Shown here one piece after another: positions 1-6,904 of a stretch of DNA of 21,877 nucleotides. Each line of letters begins with the position of its first letter. Positions within the stretch are counted from its first letter, which is position 1. Location of the stretch: NCBI GenBank assembly GCA_025362155.1, contig JANYHX010000285.1, forward strand, positions 1 through 21,877. Reading direction: 5' to 3'. The position numbers were made by a program, and so were the translations under genes. The notes beneath the pieces were generated by a model. It did no database searches and was not told the origin of the DNA. It was given only the letters and a program-made list of their open reading frames with translations. This DNA comes from Gallionella sp. Lineage in GTDB: Bacteria > Pseudomonadota > Gammaproteobacteria > Burkholderiales > Gallionellaceae.

Positions 1-1
1 C

Positions 2-202
2 TTCATCTCCGAACACGACTACAACATCGGCTGCCGCATAGCCGAAACGATGTGCGGCGGCGATGTGGAAGCGGGCAGCATGGTGGACGAACAATGGTTC
101 CTTGACCTTGAACGTAAAAACTTCATGGAATTGCTGGCGACTGAAAAAACAAGGGCAAGAGTGGAATATATGTTGAAGAACGGGAAGCCGTTGCGGAATT
201 GA
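2..202 (+). CDS. 3-hydroxyacyl-CoA dehydrogenase, C-terminal fragment (5' end outside window)
   Basis: Only the last 66 codons are present, ending in TGA at 200-202. The fragment contains VDEQWFLDLER and ends MLKNGKPLRN, which I recognise as the C-terminal end of the FadB-like 3-hydroxyacyl-CoA dehydrogenase / enoyl-CoA hydratase family. These enzymes hydrate and oxidise acyl-CoA intermediates in the cytoplasm during fatty-acid beta-oxidation. The next metabolic gene on the same strand is a FadA-type thiolase at 2110, the usual partner that performs the last step of the cycle. I infer the two were once one operon and are now split by about 1.9 kb. The catalytic part lies outside the window, so whether this is a one- or two-domain enzyme cannot be judged. 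Confidence 0.8.
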   Translation, partial: FISEHDYNIGCRIAETMCGGDVEAGSMVDEQWFLDLERKNFMELLATEKTRARVEYMLKNGKPLRN

Positions 203-237
203 GTTGGTGAGATAGATTATGCGACAGGGGGAATAAA

Positions 238-1281
238 TTGAAGTTATCAAAAATTATTATAAAGAATTTCAGGTCAATAAAAGATGGCAAAAGTGGAGCT
301 AAATCCATCTTGTCGGGTTCTGGTTGGTATCAATGAATCGGGCAAATCGAACATTCTAAAGGCGCTTGCGTTACTTGATGAGGCAAGAACAACCACGCAG
401 GCAGATGTTCGCTTTCCTTTAGAAGATGAACCTCCTCCTGACGAAGCATTTGTGCGATTTGTTTTTGTTTTAGATGAGGCTGAAATCGGCGAAGTGTATG
501 AGAATGCCCTTGGCAAGGTGTTATGCAAGAACACAGATCAGAAGATGTTCATCAATAATGGAAAACAAAAAATGGATTTAAAGGACTTCTGTCGAGCTAA
601 AAACGAAGGGATCTATCGGGCCGATGTATTGAAGACTAGTAAATCGTGCAGCTACTGGCCATTGCCGAAAAATGCGTATTCAATTGAAAAAGGATGGGCA
701 AAACCTTCCAAAGTAGTTCCAGCGGACTTCTTGATTGATGTGGGAGGTGATGGGCAACCCCTGAAAGATTTTTTGCTGATCAATAAAAATTAAAAGGCGA
801 GTTTCAAAAAATTGGGATTGCCAATTTGCAGGGTGTAAAGGATGTTGGGCGGGTATGTCCAATTTTGGAGTTGGCAAATAGAAGCTATATGATCATTAGC
901 GATTGTGATGAGGTAGCGAAAGCGGAGCAAAAGAAATTTACTGGCTCTGGGCAATGGAAACGATGGGATGAGTTATCTAACGACGCTGAAATTGTGACTG
1001 GTGAGGACTTTATTAAGGCGGATCACATAACGGGCGTTGTATTGAGGATTAAAGAACAGCATACCCAATTAAGTGGGCTTTCTATGGACTCGTTAAATTT
1101 AAGTGCTGTTGGTGGGAGGTTGCACTGCATTGATCGCTGGATAGGCAGTGCGATGTCCAGGGACGATAAGAAAGCATTTCTAAATCAGGTCAAAGATGAG
1201 TCGACTAACTCGCTGACCCATATTGATATTGAAGAGTATTTCTACGGATACTTGCAAAAATTATTGGAGCAAGTCGCGTAG
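238..1281 (+). pseudogene. Degenerate OLD-family-like ATPase / TOPRIM nuclease
   Basis: A TTG at 238 follows a good ribosome binding site (AGGGGGA, 226-232) and opens a reading frame starting LKLSKIIIKNFRSIKDG, the typical N-terminus of OLD/SMC-like ATPases. That frame stops soon after. The continuation is in the next frame from 284 onward and gives VELNPSCRVLVGINESGKSN, a classic Walker A P-loop. Dropping one A from the AAAA run at 289-292 joins the two frames perfectly. The P-loop frame ends at 793. A third segment, open from about 790 to 1281 in another frame, carries ISDCDE, which looks like the DxD motif of a C-terminal TOPRIM nuclease domain. No ABC signature or Walker B motif is visible between them, so a central piece seems to be missing. 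Intact OLD proteins are ATP-dependent nucleases, often in phage-defence loci. The codons are AT-richer than the flanking genes. I judge it inactive. Confidence 0.72.
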
Positions 1282-1357
1282 GTCGAAAGCGATATGGGGT
1301 CAGCATCACAATAGCTTCTAACTCTAAAGACAACGGTATATTCAAATCGGACAGGTT

Positions 1358-1389
1358 TATAATATGACCAGTTTTATGACCATAAGGAG
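1358..1389 (+). promoter_or_regulatory. Promoter -10, direct repeat and RBS ahead of the toxin-antitoxin pair
   Basis: A consensus -10 box TATAAT lies at 1358-1363. It is followed by two exact copies of TATGACCA (1363-1370 and 1375-1382) whose starts are 12 bp apart. A strong ribosome binding site, AAGGAG at 1384-1389, precedes the antitoxin ATG at 1396. Antitoxins of the Phd/VapB type usually bind repeats at their own promoter, so the 8-bp repeats are a plausible autoregulatory operator. I did not find a convincing -35 box 16-18 bp upstream. The operator role is inference. Confidence 0.5.
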
Positions 1390-1395
1390 TAAACC

Positions 1396-1635
1396 ATGAG
1401 TTCAGTTAATCTTGCAGTCGCGAAGGCGCATTTGAGCGATTTGATCAACCGGGTCGAGGCGGGCGAAGAAGTGGTGATTACGCGGCATGGCCGCCCGGTG
1501 GCGAGAGTGATCCCCGCCACTCCGCTCAAACAGCCGGTGCCGCTGGAGCGCTTGGCCGCGTTGCGCAAGAGTCTTCCGCCTTGGGAAGGCAGGGATAGCG
1601 CGAAATTGTTGCGTGAGCTACGCGACGAGGAATGA
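1396..1635 (+). CDS. vapB: Type II antitoxin, Phd/YefM (VapB-type) family
   Basis: This 79-residue protein begins MSSVNLAVAKAHLSDLINRV and continues with GEEVVITRHGRPVARVIP, the standard Phd/YefM N-terminal DNA-binding and dimerisation fold. The C-terminal third is charged (RELRDEE) and would wrap around and neutralise the toxin. The start is fixed by AAGGAG seven bases upstream. Its stop overlaps the toxin start in ATGA (1632-1635), so the two are translationally coupled, as is usual for such modules. The pair sits in the accessory insertion together with the broken OLD-like nuclease. The family is confident; the precise cognate class (Phd-type antitoxin with a PIN toxin) follows from the neighbour. 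Confidence 0.9.
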   Translation: MSSVNLAVAKAHLSDLINRVEAGEEVVITRHGRPVARVIPATPLKQPVPLERLAALRKSLPPWEGRDSAKLLRELRDEE

Positions 1636-2063
1636 TCTATCTCGATACCAGTTTTGTGACGCCGCTGTTTCGCGTTGAATCCAGATCCGGGAAAGTGGCA
1701 GATTTTGTTTCTCGGCAAGCGGTCGGGACGCTGGCGGTCAGCAAATGGACGAGCGTTGAATTTACCAGCGTGGTATCTCGTAGTGTGCGTATGGGCGGGC
1801 TGACAGCCGATGTTGGGAGGAGCTTGGTTGAAGAGTTTGATGCGACCATCGTCTCCTCGTTTGTCATGCTGACTCCCAACAGTTACGACTTCGATCTGGC
1901 GCAAGAGTATGTCGCCCATTTTTCCACTCACTTGCGCGCACCCGATGCGCTGCATCTGGCGATTGCGCATAACAACGGGATGGAGTTTATTGCCACATTG
2001 GATGAAGGAATGCTGGCTGCCGCGAAGAAGCTGAAGATTTCCGCAAAACGAGTGATTCGTTGA
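1632..2063 (+). CDS. vapC: Type II toxin, PIN-domain ribonuclease (VapC-like)
   Basis: A 143-residue PIN-domain protein. All four acidic positions expected for the metal-dependent RNase active site are present: D5 in YLDTS, E43 in SVEFTS, D105 in APDALHLA and D124 in TLDEGM. VapC toxins cut RNA, commonly initiator tRNA or rRNA loops, and are held inactive by the upstream antitoxin. The ATG at 1632 overlaps the antitoxin stop. Length and motif order are normal, so the toxin looks intact, in contrast to the pseudogene beside it. The RNA target cannot be read from the sequence. Confidence 0.9.
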   Translation: MIYLDTSFVTPLFRVESRSGKVADFVSRQAVGTLAVSKWTSVEFTSVVSRSVRMGGLTADVGRSLVEEFDATIVSSFVMLTPNSYDFDLAQEYVAHFSTHLRAPDALHLAIAHNNGMEFIATLDEGMLAAAKKLKISAKRVIR

Positions 2064-2080
2064 TGTTGAGGAGAGATGCC

Positions 2081-2113
2081 ATGAGCAAACCCAATGACCG
2101 GAGGTGTATATGA
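2081..2113 (+). CDS. Possible 10-codon leader peptide before the thiolase
   Basis: ATG at 2081 is preceded by a purine-rich GAGGAGAG (2068-2075) and encodes [10 protein letters not shown], ending in TGA at 2111-2113. This stop overlaps the thiolase ATG (2110-2112) as ATGA. The 10-mer ATGAGCAAAC occurs both at the start of this mini-ORF and at the thiolase start (2110-2119). It could be a coupled leader peptide, or simply a duplicated start region left by the event that created the insertion boundary. No protein-level evidence supports translation. Confidence 0.3.
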   Translation: MSKPNDRRCI

Positions 2114-3309
2114 GCAAACAAATCCAGGAAGCCTACATCGTCGCCGCAACCCGAACCCCGGTCGGCAAGGCGCCGCGCGGGATGTTTCGCAATACCCGTC
2201 CCGACGATTTGTTGGCGCATGTGCTGAAGAGCGTGCTGGCGCAGGCGCCGTCGCTAGACCCGGCACAGATTGCCGATGTGATCGTGGGCTGTGCGATGCC
2301 GGAAGCGGAGCAGGGCATGAACGTGGCGCGCATCGGGCTGTTACTGGCAGGACTGCCGAACGGTGTGCCGGGTGTGACGGTGAACCGTTTCTGTTCGTCC
2401 GGTTTACAGGCGGTGGCGATGGCGGCGGACAGGATTCGTTTAGGCGAAGCAGACGTGATGATCGCGGCGGGCACCGAGAGCATGAGCATGGTGCCGATGA
2501 TGGGCAACAAGGTCGCGTTCAATCCGGACATCTTTGCGCATGATGAAAACATTGGAATTGCTTTCGGCATGGGCATCACCGCCGAGAAAGTCGCCGAACG
2601 CTGGAAGGTTTCGCGCGAGGCGCAGGACGAGTTTGCGCTGACGAGCCATCAGCGCGCCGTGCGGGCAACAGCGAGCGGCGAATTCAAAGACGAGATCACG
2701 CCTTACACCATCGCTAATCACATTCCCGATTTGCCTGCCCGCGAAGTGCGCATCGCCAGACGTGATGCAACGCAGGACGAAGGGCCGCGCGCGGATACTT
2801 CGCTCGAGGCGCTGGGCAAATTGAAAACGGTGTTCGCGCAAAAAGGTTCGGTGACAGCGGGCAACAGTTCGCAAATGTCCGACGGTGCGGGCGCGGTGCT
2901 GTTGTGCAGCGAGGCTGCGCTGAAACGCTATAACCTCACACCAATTGCCAGATTCGTTGGCTACTCAGTCGCAGGTGTGCCGCCGGAGATCATGGGCATA
3001 GGCCCGAAAGAAGCGATACCGCGCGTGTTAAAACAAACGGGCTTGAGCCTTAGCGACATGGGCTGGATCGAACTCAACGAAGCCTTCGCCGCGCAATCAC
3101 TGGCGGTGATACAGGATGTCGGACTGGATCGCGAGAAAGTGAATCCACTAGGCGGCGCGATCGCACTAGGTCATCCGCTCGGCGCGACTGGGGCGATCCG
3201 CGTTGCGACGCTGCTGCATGGCTTGCGCAGACGCAAATTGAAATACGGTATGGTGACTATGTGTATCGGGACGGGGATGGGTGCGGCGGGTATCTTTGAA
3301 GCTTTGTAA
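2110..3309 (+). CDS. fadA: Acetyl-CoA C-acyltransferase (beta-oxidation thiolase)
   Basis: A 399-residue thiolase with the full catalytic set: nucleophile C95 in [11 protein letters not shown]355 in [14 protein letters not shown] and C385 in [10 protein letters not shown]. It cleaves 3-ketoacyl-CoA with CoA to release acetyl-CoA, the last step of fatty-acid oxidation, in the cytoplasm. I chose ATG 2110 because GGAGG (2100-2104) stands five bases upstream; an in-frame GTG at 2104 overlaps that site and is unlikely. The expected partner dehydrogenase ends at 202, beyond the accessory insertion. The FadA type is favoured over a PhaA-type acetoacetyl-CoA thiolase because of that partner, but substrate chain length is not visible. 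Confidence 0.9.
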   Translation: MSKQIQEAYIVAATRTPVGKAPRGMFRNTRPDDLLAHVLKSVLAQAPSLDPAQIADVIVGCAMPEAEQGMNVARIGLLLAGLPNGVPGVTVNRFCSSGLQAVAMAADRIRLGEADVMIAAGTESMSMVPMMGNKVAFNPDIFAHDENIGIAFGMGITAEKVAERWKVSREAQDEFALTSHQRAVRATASGEFKDEITPYTIANHIPDLPAREVRIARRDATQDEGPRADTSLEALGKLKTVFAQKGSVTAGNSSQMSDGAGAVLLCSEAALKRYNLTPIARFVGYSVAGVPPEIMGIGPKEAIPRVLKQTGLSLSDMGWIELNEAFAAQSLAVIQDVGLDREKVNPLGGAIALGHPLGATGAIRVATLLHGLRRRKLKYGMVTMCIGTGMGAAGIFEAL

Positions 3310-3450
3310 AGCTACTGCGCGTCATCGTGACTGTGTCGCTCGACGGCTCGAAATCCTGCACTTCTTTGTACACTTCGGTTTCTGCTATCTCGCGCTTTGT
3401 CCCTGATGGACGCTCATGACGCTTTCCAACGCTTGGATATTTTGGAGGAA
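3310..3450 (+). other. Non-coding gap with a possible small inverted-repeat element
   Basis: Between the thiolase and the next gene there is no convincing coding sequence; an in-frame TTG at 3397 only extends the next gene upstream of its signal peptide. Short inverted ends are present: AAAGC (3308-3312) plus GCGTCAT (3319-3325) on the left, and ATGACGCTTT (3416-3425) on the right. These are suggestive of a small interspersed repeat or a weak long-range stem, but seven bases is little support. No intrinsic terminator with a T-tract is visible. Confidence 0.25.
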
Positions 3451-3456
3451 ATGAAA

Positions 3457-4023
3457 ATGAAGAAGATATTCGTGCTGATGTGTTGTTTGCTTCTGAGCTG
3501 GAACGCGAACGCGTTAGAAGTCTCAGGAGTGCAGCTGGCAGACAGTGCGCATGTCGGCAGCCGCGATCTGGTGTTGAACGGCGCGGGTTTGCGCACCAAA
3601 CTGTTTTTCAAGGTATATGCCGCGGCGTTGTATTTGACCCAAAAACAAACAGCGGCGAATGCGATTATCGCAGATGAAAATCCGCAGCGTGTTGCTTTGC
3701 ATATGCTGCGTAATTTGAGCGATGAGCAATTGCTGAATGCATTCAACGAAGCGATTGCGGCAAATCACACGAAAGCGGAGATGACTACGCTGGAAGCGCC
3801 GATCAAACAGATGACCGATATTTTCCATCTTAGGAAAGAAATCAAAGTGGGCGATGTCATCACGCTGGATTATTTGCCGGGCAGCGGCACCCAGATCAGC
3901 CTGAATGGCACCGCGCAGGGCACCATTGCGGGAGAGATATTTCACCATGCTTTACTGAAAATATGGCTGGGTGAAAATCCGGTGCAGAATTCTTTGAAGC
4001 TAAAGTTGCTGGGCGGTAACTAG
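3457..4023 (+). CDS. Exported chalcone-isomerase-like protein
   Basis: A 188-residue protein with an N-terminal signal peptide (MKKIFVLMCCLLLSW, cleavage probably after NANA). The mature part starts LEVSGVQLADSA and contains GAGLRTKLFFKVYAAALYL, which matches the bacterial chalcone isomerase-like family. These are periplasmic proteins of unknown role; despite the name, no flavonoid chemistry is expected. Start choice: GGAGG at 3444-3448 is only two bases from ATG 3451 but eight from ATG 3457, and the latter gives a clean signal peptide. The stop TAG abuts the GTG of the ATP-grasp gene with no spacing, suggesting co-translation. The substrate or ligand is unknown. Confidence 0.8.
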   Translation: MKKIFVLMCCLLLSWNANALEVSGVQLADSAHVGSRDLVLNGAGLRTKLFFKVYAAALYLTQKQTAANAIIADENPQRVALHMLRNLSDEQLLNAFNEAIAANHTKAEMTTLEAPIKQMTDIFHLRKEIKVGDVITLDYLPGSGTQISLNGTAQGTIAGEIFHHALLKIWLGENPVQNSLKLKLLGGN

Positions 4024-5259
4024 GTGGTCGAGGCAGCGCGATTAAATGCGGATGGCAATGCGGGAAGAGTGAATCAGGCCGCATTACAGCAAGCACTACG
4101 AACCCAAGGTGAGGCGTGGCACAGCTTGGTGACAGAGCGCTGCCCACATTTGTTTGCTGATGTTCCGGTGTTTATTACTGATAGGCAATTGCAGCAGATG
4201 CATGCGGTGATTGCAGCGGTGGGCCGAGTGGTGGGGCTTTCGGGGGGGCAGGCATCGCATGATGAAATTCAGCCAGTTGTCAAAGGGGTATTCTTCGGCT
4301 ACGACTTCCATCTTGATGAGCAGGGCGCGCATCTCATTGAAATCAATACCAACGCAGGCGGAGCCTTTCTCAATGCGCTGTTAGTCGACAGCCAGCGCGA
4401 GGTGGATCTGCCGGGAAAGGCAGTCGCGGTTGAAAATCTCGAGCAAACTTTTCTGGCAATGTTCCGCAACGAATGGCGCTTGGCGCGCGGGGATTTTCCG
4501 CTCAAAACTATTGCAATTGTGGACGAACAGCCGGAAGCGCAATATCTCTATCCGGAATTTTTGCTGGCGAAAAAGCTATTCGAACACGCGGGGATTGCGG
4601 CGCATATCGTTGCACCTGTGGCTATTCAAGCTCATCCTGCGGATATTCACATTCGTGAAGGTGGCTTGTATTTTCTGGAAGAGCGGATCGATCTGGCCTA
4701 TAACCGTTTGACCGATTTTTCCTTGCAGCAACACCCCTTGTTGCTACAGGCATATCTGGATGATCACATAGTGCTGACACCGCATCCGTTTGCGTATGGA
4801 CAATATGCGGCCAAGCGCAATCTGGCGCGACTTACGGACGCGCAAGGCTTGCGCGCCCTGGGGGCGGACGAAGCTGATATTGCTACTTTGCATGCCGGCA
4901 TTCCCTATACAATTATTGTGCGCCCGGAGGTGGAAGCGGTGCTGTGGGCGGGGCGCAAGCAATGGTTTTTCAAGCCCAGTAGCGGCTACGGCAGCAAGGG
5001 TGCGTATCGGGGCGCAAATATTACGCGCCGCGTGTTTGGCGAAATCATGCATGGCGATTATGTTGCGCAAAAATTAGCACCGCCGGGTGAGCGAATAGTG
5101 AATGTGAATGAAGCGGGAGACGTGTCGCTAAAATATGACGTGCGCTGCTATGTATATGACGGGCAAGTGCAACTGGTTGCGGCGCGGCTGTATCAGGGAC
5201 AGACCACTAACTTCCGCACACCAGGAGGGGGCTTTGCGCTGGTGCGTGTTGTAGAATGA
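4024..5259 (+). CDS. Circularly permuted ATP-grasp family protein of unknown function
   Basis: This 411-residue protein carries the metal-binding motif of ATP-grasp enzymes near the N-terminus (LIEINTNAGG, E106, N108 and N110). The nucleotide-binding lysine and glycine-rich loop come near the C-terminus (FFKPSSGYGSKGAYRG, K317), followed by KYDVRCYVYD and a final TNFRTPGGGFA. In ordinary ATP-grasp proteins these elements occur in the opposite order, so it is a circular permutation, as in glutathionylspermidine-synthetase-like relatives. Such enzymes usually ligate a carboxylate to an amine through an acyl-phosphate; the substrates here are unknown. GTG 4024 directly follows the upstream stop, with a weak GGCGG upstream (4012-4016). 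A later GTG at 4069 is possible. No signal peptide is seen, so it is probably cytoplasmic. Confidence 0.75.
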   Translation: MVEAARLNADGNAGRVNQAALQQALRTQGEAWHSLVTERCPHLFADVPVFITDRQLQQMHAVIAAVGRVVGLSGGQASHDEIQPVVKGVFFGYDFHLDEQGAHLIEINTNAGGAFLNALLVDSQREVDLPGKAVAVENLEQTFLAMFRNEWRLARGDFPLKTIAIVDEQPEAQYLYPEFLLAKKLFEHAGIAAHIVAPVAIQAHPADIHIREGGLYFLEERIDLAYNRLTDFSLQQHPLLLQAYLDDHIVLTPHPFAYGQYAAKRNLARLTDAQGLRALGADEADIATLHAGIPYTIIVRPEVEAVLWAGRKQWFFKPSSGYGSKGAYRGANITRRVFGEIMHGDYVAQKLAPPGERIVNVNEAGDVSLKYDVRCYVYDGQVQLVAARLYQGQTTNFRTPGGGFALVRVVE

Positions 5260-5307
5260 CGCGAATATTTTATTCCGAAATAACAGAATGAACTCAGGGC
5301 AGTCATA

Positions 5308-5688
5308 ATGTTTTACGCTTTTCTTGCCGTAGGAATCGGTTCGGCATTCGGTGCGTGGTTGCGCTGGGGCTTGGGATTGTGGCTCAATCCGGCGCTGCCG
5401 GAATTGCCGCTCGGCACGCTATCGGCTAATTTGGTGGGTGGCTATCTGGTTGGTCTGGCCGTGGCCTTCTTCACTCAGTATCCGGGCGTTTCGCCGGAAT
5501 GGCGGTTACTCATTATCACCGGCTTTCTCGGCGGGCTGACCACTTTTTCCACCTTCTCGGCAGAGACTGTGACGTTGTTGTTGCGCGGGCAATATGCATG
5601 GGGGGTGGGCATTATCGCGGCGCATCTCGGCGGTTCGCTGTTGATGACGGTGCTGGGTATCCAGACTTTTAAATGGCTGCAACCATAA
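5308..5688 (+). CDS. crcB: CrcB/Fluc fluoride channel
   Basis: A 126-residue protein with four hydrophobic segments. It shows the family signatures [10 protein letters not shown] near the N-terminus, the pore-lining asparagine in [12 protein letters not shown], and [14 protein letters not shown]. Fluc channels work as antiparallel dimers in the inner membrane and let toxic fluoride leave the cell. The length is normal and all signatures are intact. The ribosome binding site is weak (AGGGC about ten bases before the ATG). The 48-bp upstream gap is too short for, and shows no sign of, a fluoride riboswitch. It is followed 19 bp later by a DUF190 gene, a recurring partner of crcB. Confidence 0.95.
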   Translation: MFYAFLAVGIGSAFGAWLRWGLGLWLNPALPELPLGTLSANLVGGYLVGLAVAFFTQYPGVSPEWRLLIITGFLGGLTTFSTFSAETVTLLLRGQYAWGVGIIAAHLGGSLLMTVLGIQTFKWLQP

Positions 5689-5707
5689 ATTTTTCAGGAG
5701 TTCAATC

Positions 5708-6013
5708 ATGAATCTGCTGTCGTTTTACGTCAGTGAAAAACAGCATCACGCCGGTAAGCCTTTATATGAATGGGTGCTGGAAGAGGCCAAGTCGTTGGGT
5801 GTGCACGGCGGTTCCGCATTCCGCGCCATTGCCGGATTTGGCCGGCACGGAAAAATGCATGAGGATACTTTTTTCGAATTGGCGGGCGAGCTGGCGATCA
5901 AGGTCGAGTTCGTTGTGGATGATATGTTGGCTGGCCAACTGCTGGATAGAATTCATAGTAGTAATATGAACATATATTATTTAAAACAAAAGGCAGAGGC
6001 CGGGATTATTTAA
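5708..6013 (+). CDS. DUF190 family protein
   Basis: A 101-residue soluble protein containing GKPLYEWVLEEAKSLGVHGGSAFRAIAGFG and a later LAIKVEFVVDD segment, the hallmarks of DUF190. Members resemble small PII-like trimeric folds and are often encoded beside crcB, so a role in fluoride handling or in regulating the channel is an inference from context, not demonstrated. AGGAG (5696-5700) precedes the ATG at good spacing. It is likely co-transcribed with crcB. Confidence 0.85.
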   Translation: MNLLSFYVSEKQHHAGKPLYEWVLEEAKSLGVHGGSAFRAIAGFGRHGKMHEDTFFELAGELAIKVEFVVDDMLAGQLLDRIHSSNMNIYYLKQKAEAGII

Positions 6014-6076
6014 AAAACGGACCAACGCAGAGCAGCGGCGAATGCTGGGGGAAAATTTATTCTTAAAGGAGTGATG

Positions 6077-6871
6077 ATGAAAAAATTATTATGGGCAATA
6101 TCGTTATATTGCTTGAGCAGTCTGGCGCAGGCAGCGGTGCAGGGCAAAGAAGTGAGTTATCAGGCAAATGGCGTCACTCTTAAAGGTTATATCGTTTATG
6201 ACGATGCGATTAAAGGCAAGCGACCGGGAGTGTTGGTCGTGCATGAGTGGTGGGGACAAAATGAATATGCGCGCAAGCGGGCGCGCATGTTGGCGGAGCT
6301 GGGTTATACCGCGCTGGCGGTAGATATGTATGGTGAAGGCAAGATGGCCGATCATCCGGATGAGGCGGGCAAATTTGCTGCAGAAGTAAGCAAGAACATG
6401 GCTATGGCCAAGGCGCGGTTTGAGGCAGGCATGCAGGTGTTGCGTAAACATGAAACGGTGGATGCCAATAAAATTGCGGCGTTTGGCTATTGTTTTGGCG
6501 GTAGTGTGGTGTTGAATATGGCGCGCATCGGTGAAGATTTGAAAGGCGTGGCGAGTTTCCATGGCGGACTTGATACCGACCATCCCGCCCAGCCGGGCAC
6601 CATCAAGGCGCGTATTATTTCCTTCAGCGGCGATGCTGATCCGATGATAGCGCCGGACAAAGTTGCTGCCTTCAAGAAAGAAATGGAAAGTGCCGGAGCG
6701 AATTACCGCATCGTCACCTATCCCGGTGCCAAGCATGCTTTCACCAATCCGGCTGCGGATGAGCTGGGCAAAAAATTCAATATACCGCTTGCCTACAATG
6801 CTGCGGCGGATAAAGACTCGTGGGAACAGGCGAAAGCATTTCTGCGTGAAATATTCGCCGATGGCCAGTGA
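6077..6871 (+). CDS. Secreted dienelactone hydrolase family protein
   Basis: A 264-residue alpha/beta hydrolase. The N-terminal MKKLLWAISLYCLSSLAQA is a signal peptide, so the enzyme is probably periplasmic, unlike the classic cytoplasmic enzyme of chloroaromatic degradation. The catalytic triad is visible: C139 in GYCFGGS, D188 in SGDADPMI and H220 in GAKHAFTNP. E57 in HEWWG matches the glutamate that tunes the cysteine in this family. GTG 6071 overlaps the ribosome binding site AAAGGAG (6065-6071), and ATG 6074 is very close to it, so ATG 6077 is preferred. The substrate is unknown; no other aromatic-degradation genes are nearby. Confidence 0.85.
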   Translation: MKKLLWAISLYCLSSLAQAAVQGKEVSYQANGVTLKGYIVYDDAIKGKRPGVLVVHEWWGQNEYARKRARMLAELGYTALAVDMYGEGKMADHPDEAGKFAAEVSKNMAMAKARFEAGMQVLRKHETVDANKIAAFGYCFGGSVVLNMARIGEDLKGVASFHGGLDTDHPAQPGTIKARIISFSGDADPMIAPDKVAAFKKEMESAGANYRIVTYPGAKHAFTNPAADELGKKFNIPLAYNAAADKDSWEQAKAFLREIFADGQ

Positions 6872-6904
6872 GTGTTGTTATGACAGGTCATTAAACCTCC
6901 TGCC

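Noticed and set aside
1282..1320. Fragment of a transposase-associated repeat (ATGGGGTCAGCATC)
   Set aside because: The word resembles sequences flanking some REP-type transposases, but a single short copy with no palindrome is insufficient.
1374..2117. A 247-codon minus-strand frame across vapBC
   Set aside because: Both plus-strand genes show intact family motifs and a ribosome binding site; the antisense frame shows none.
3397..3456. Longer version of the chalcone-isomerase-like gene starting at TTG 3397
   Set aside because: It places the ribosome binding site inside the gene and buries the signal peptide; ATG 3457 is better.
5260..5307. Fluoride riboswitch ahead of crcB
   Set aside because: Only 48 bp are available and the conserved aptamer pairing is not visible.
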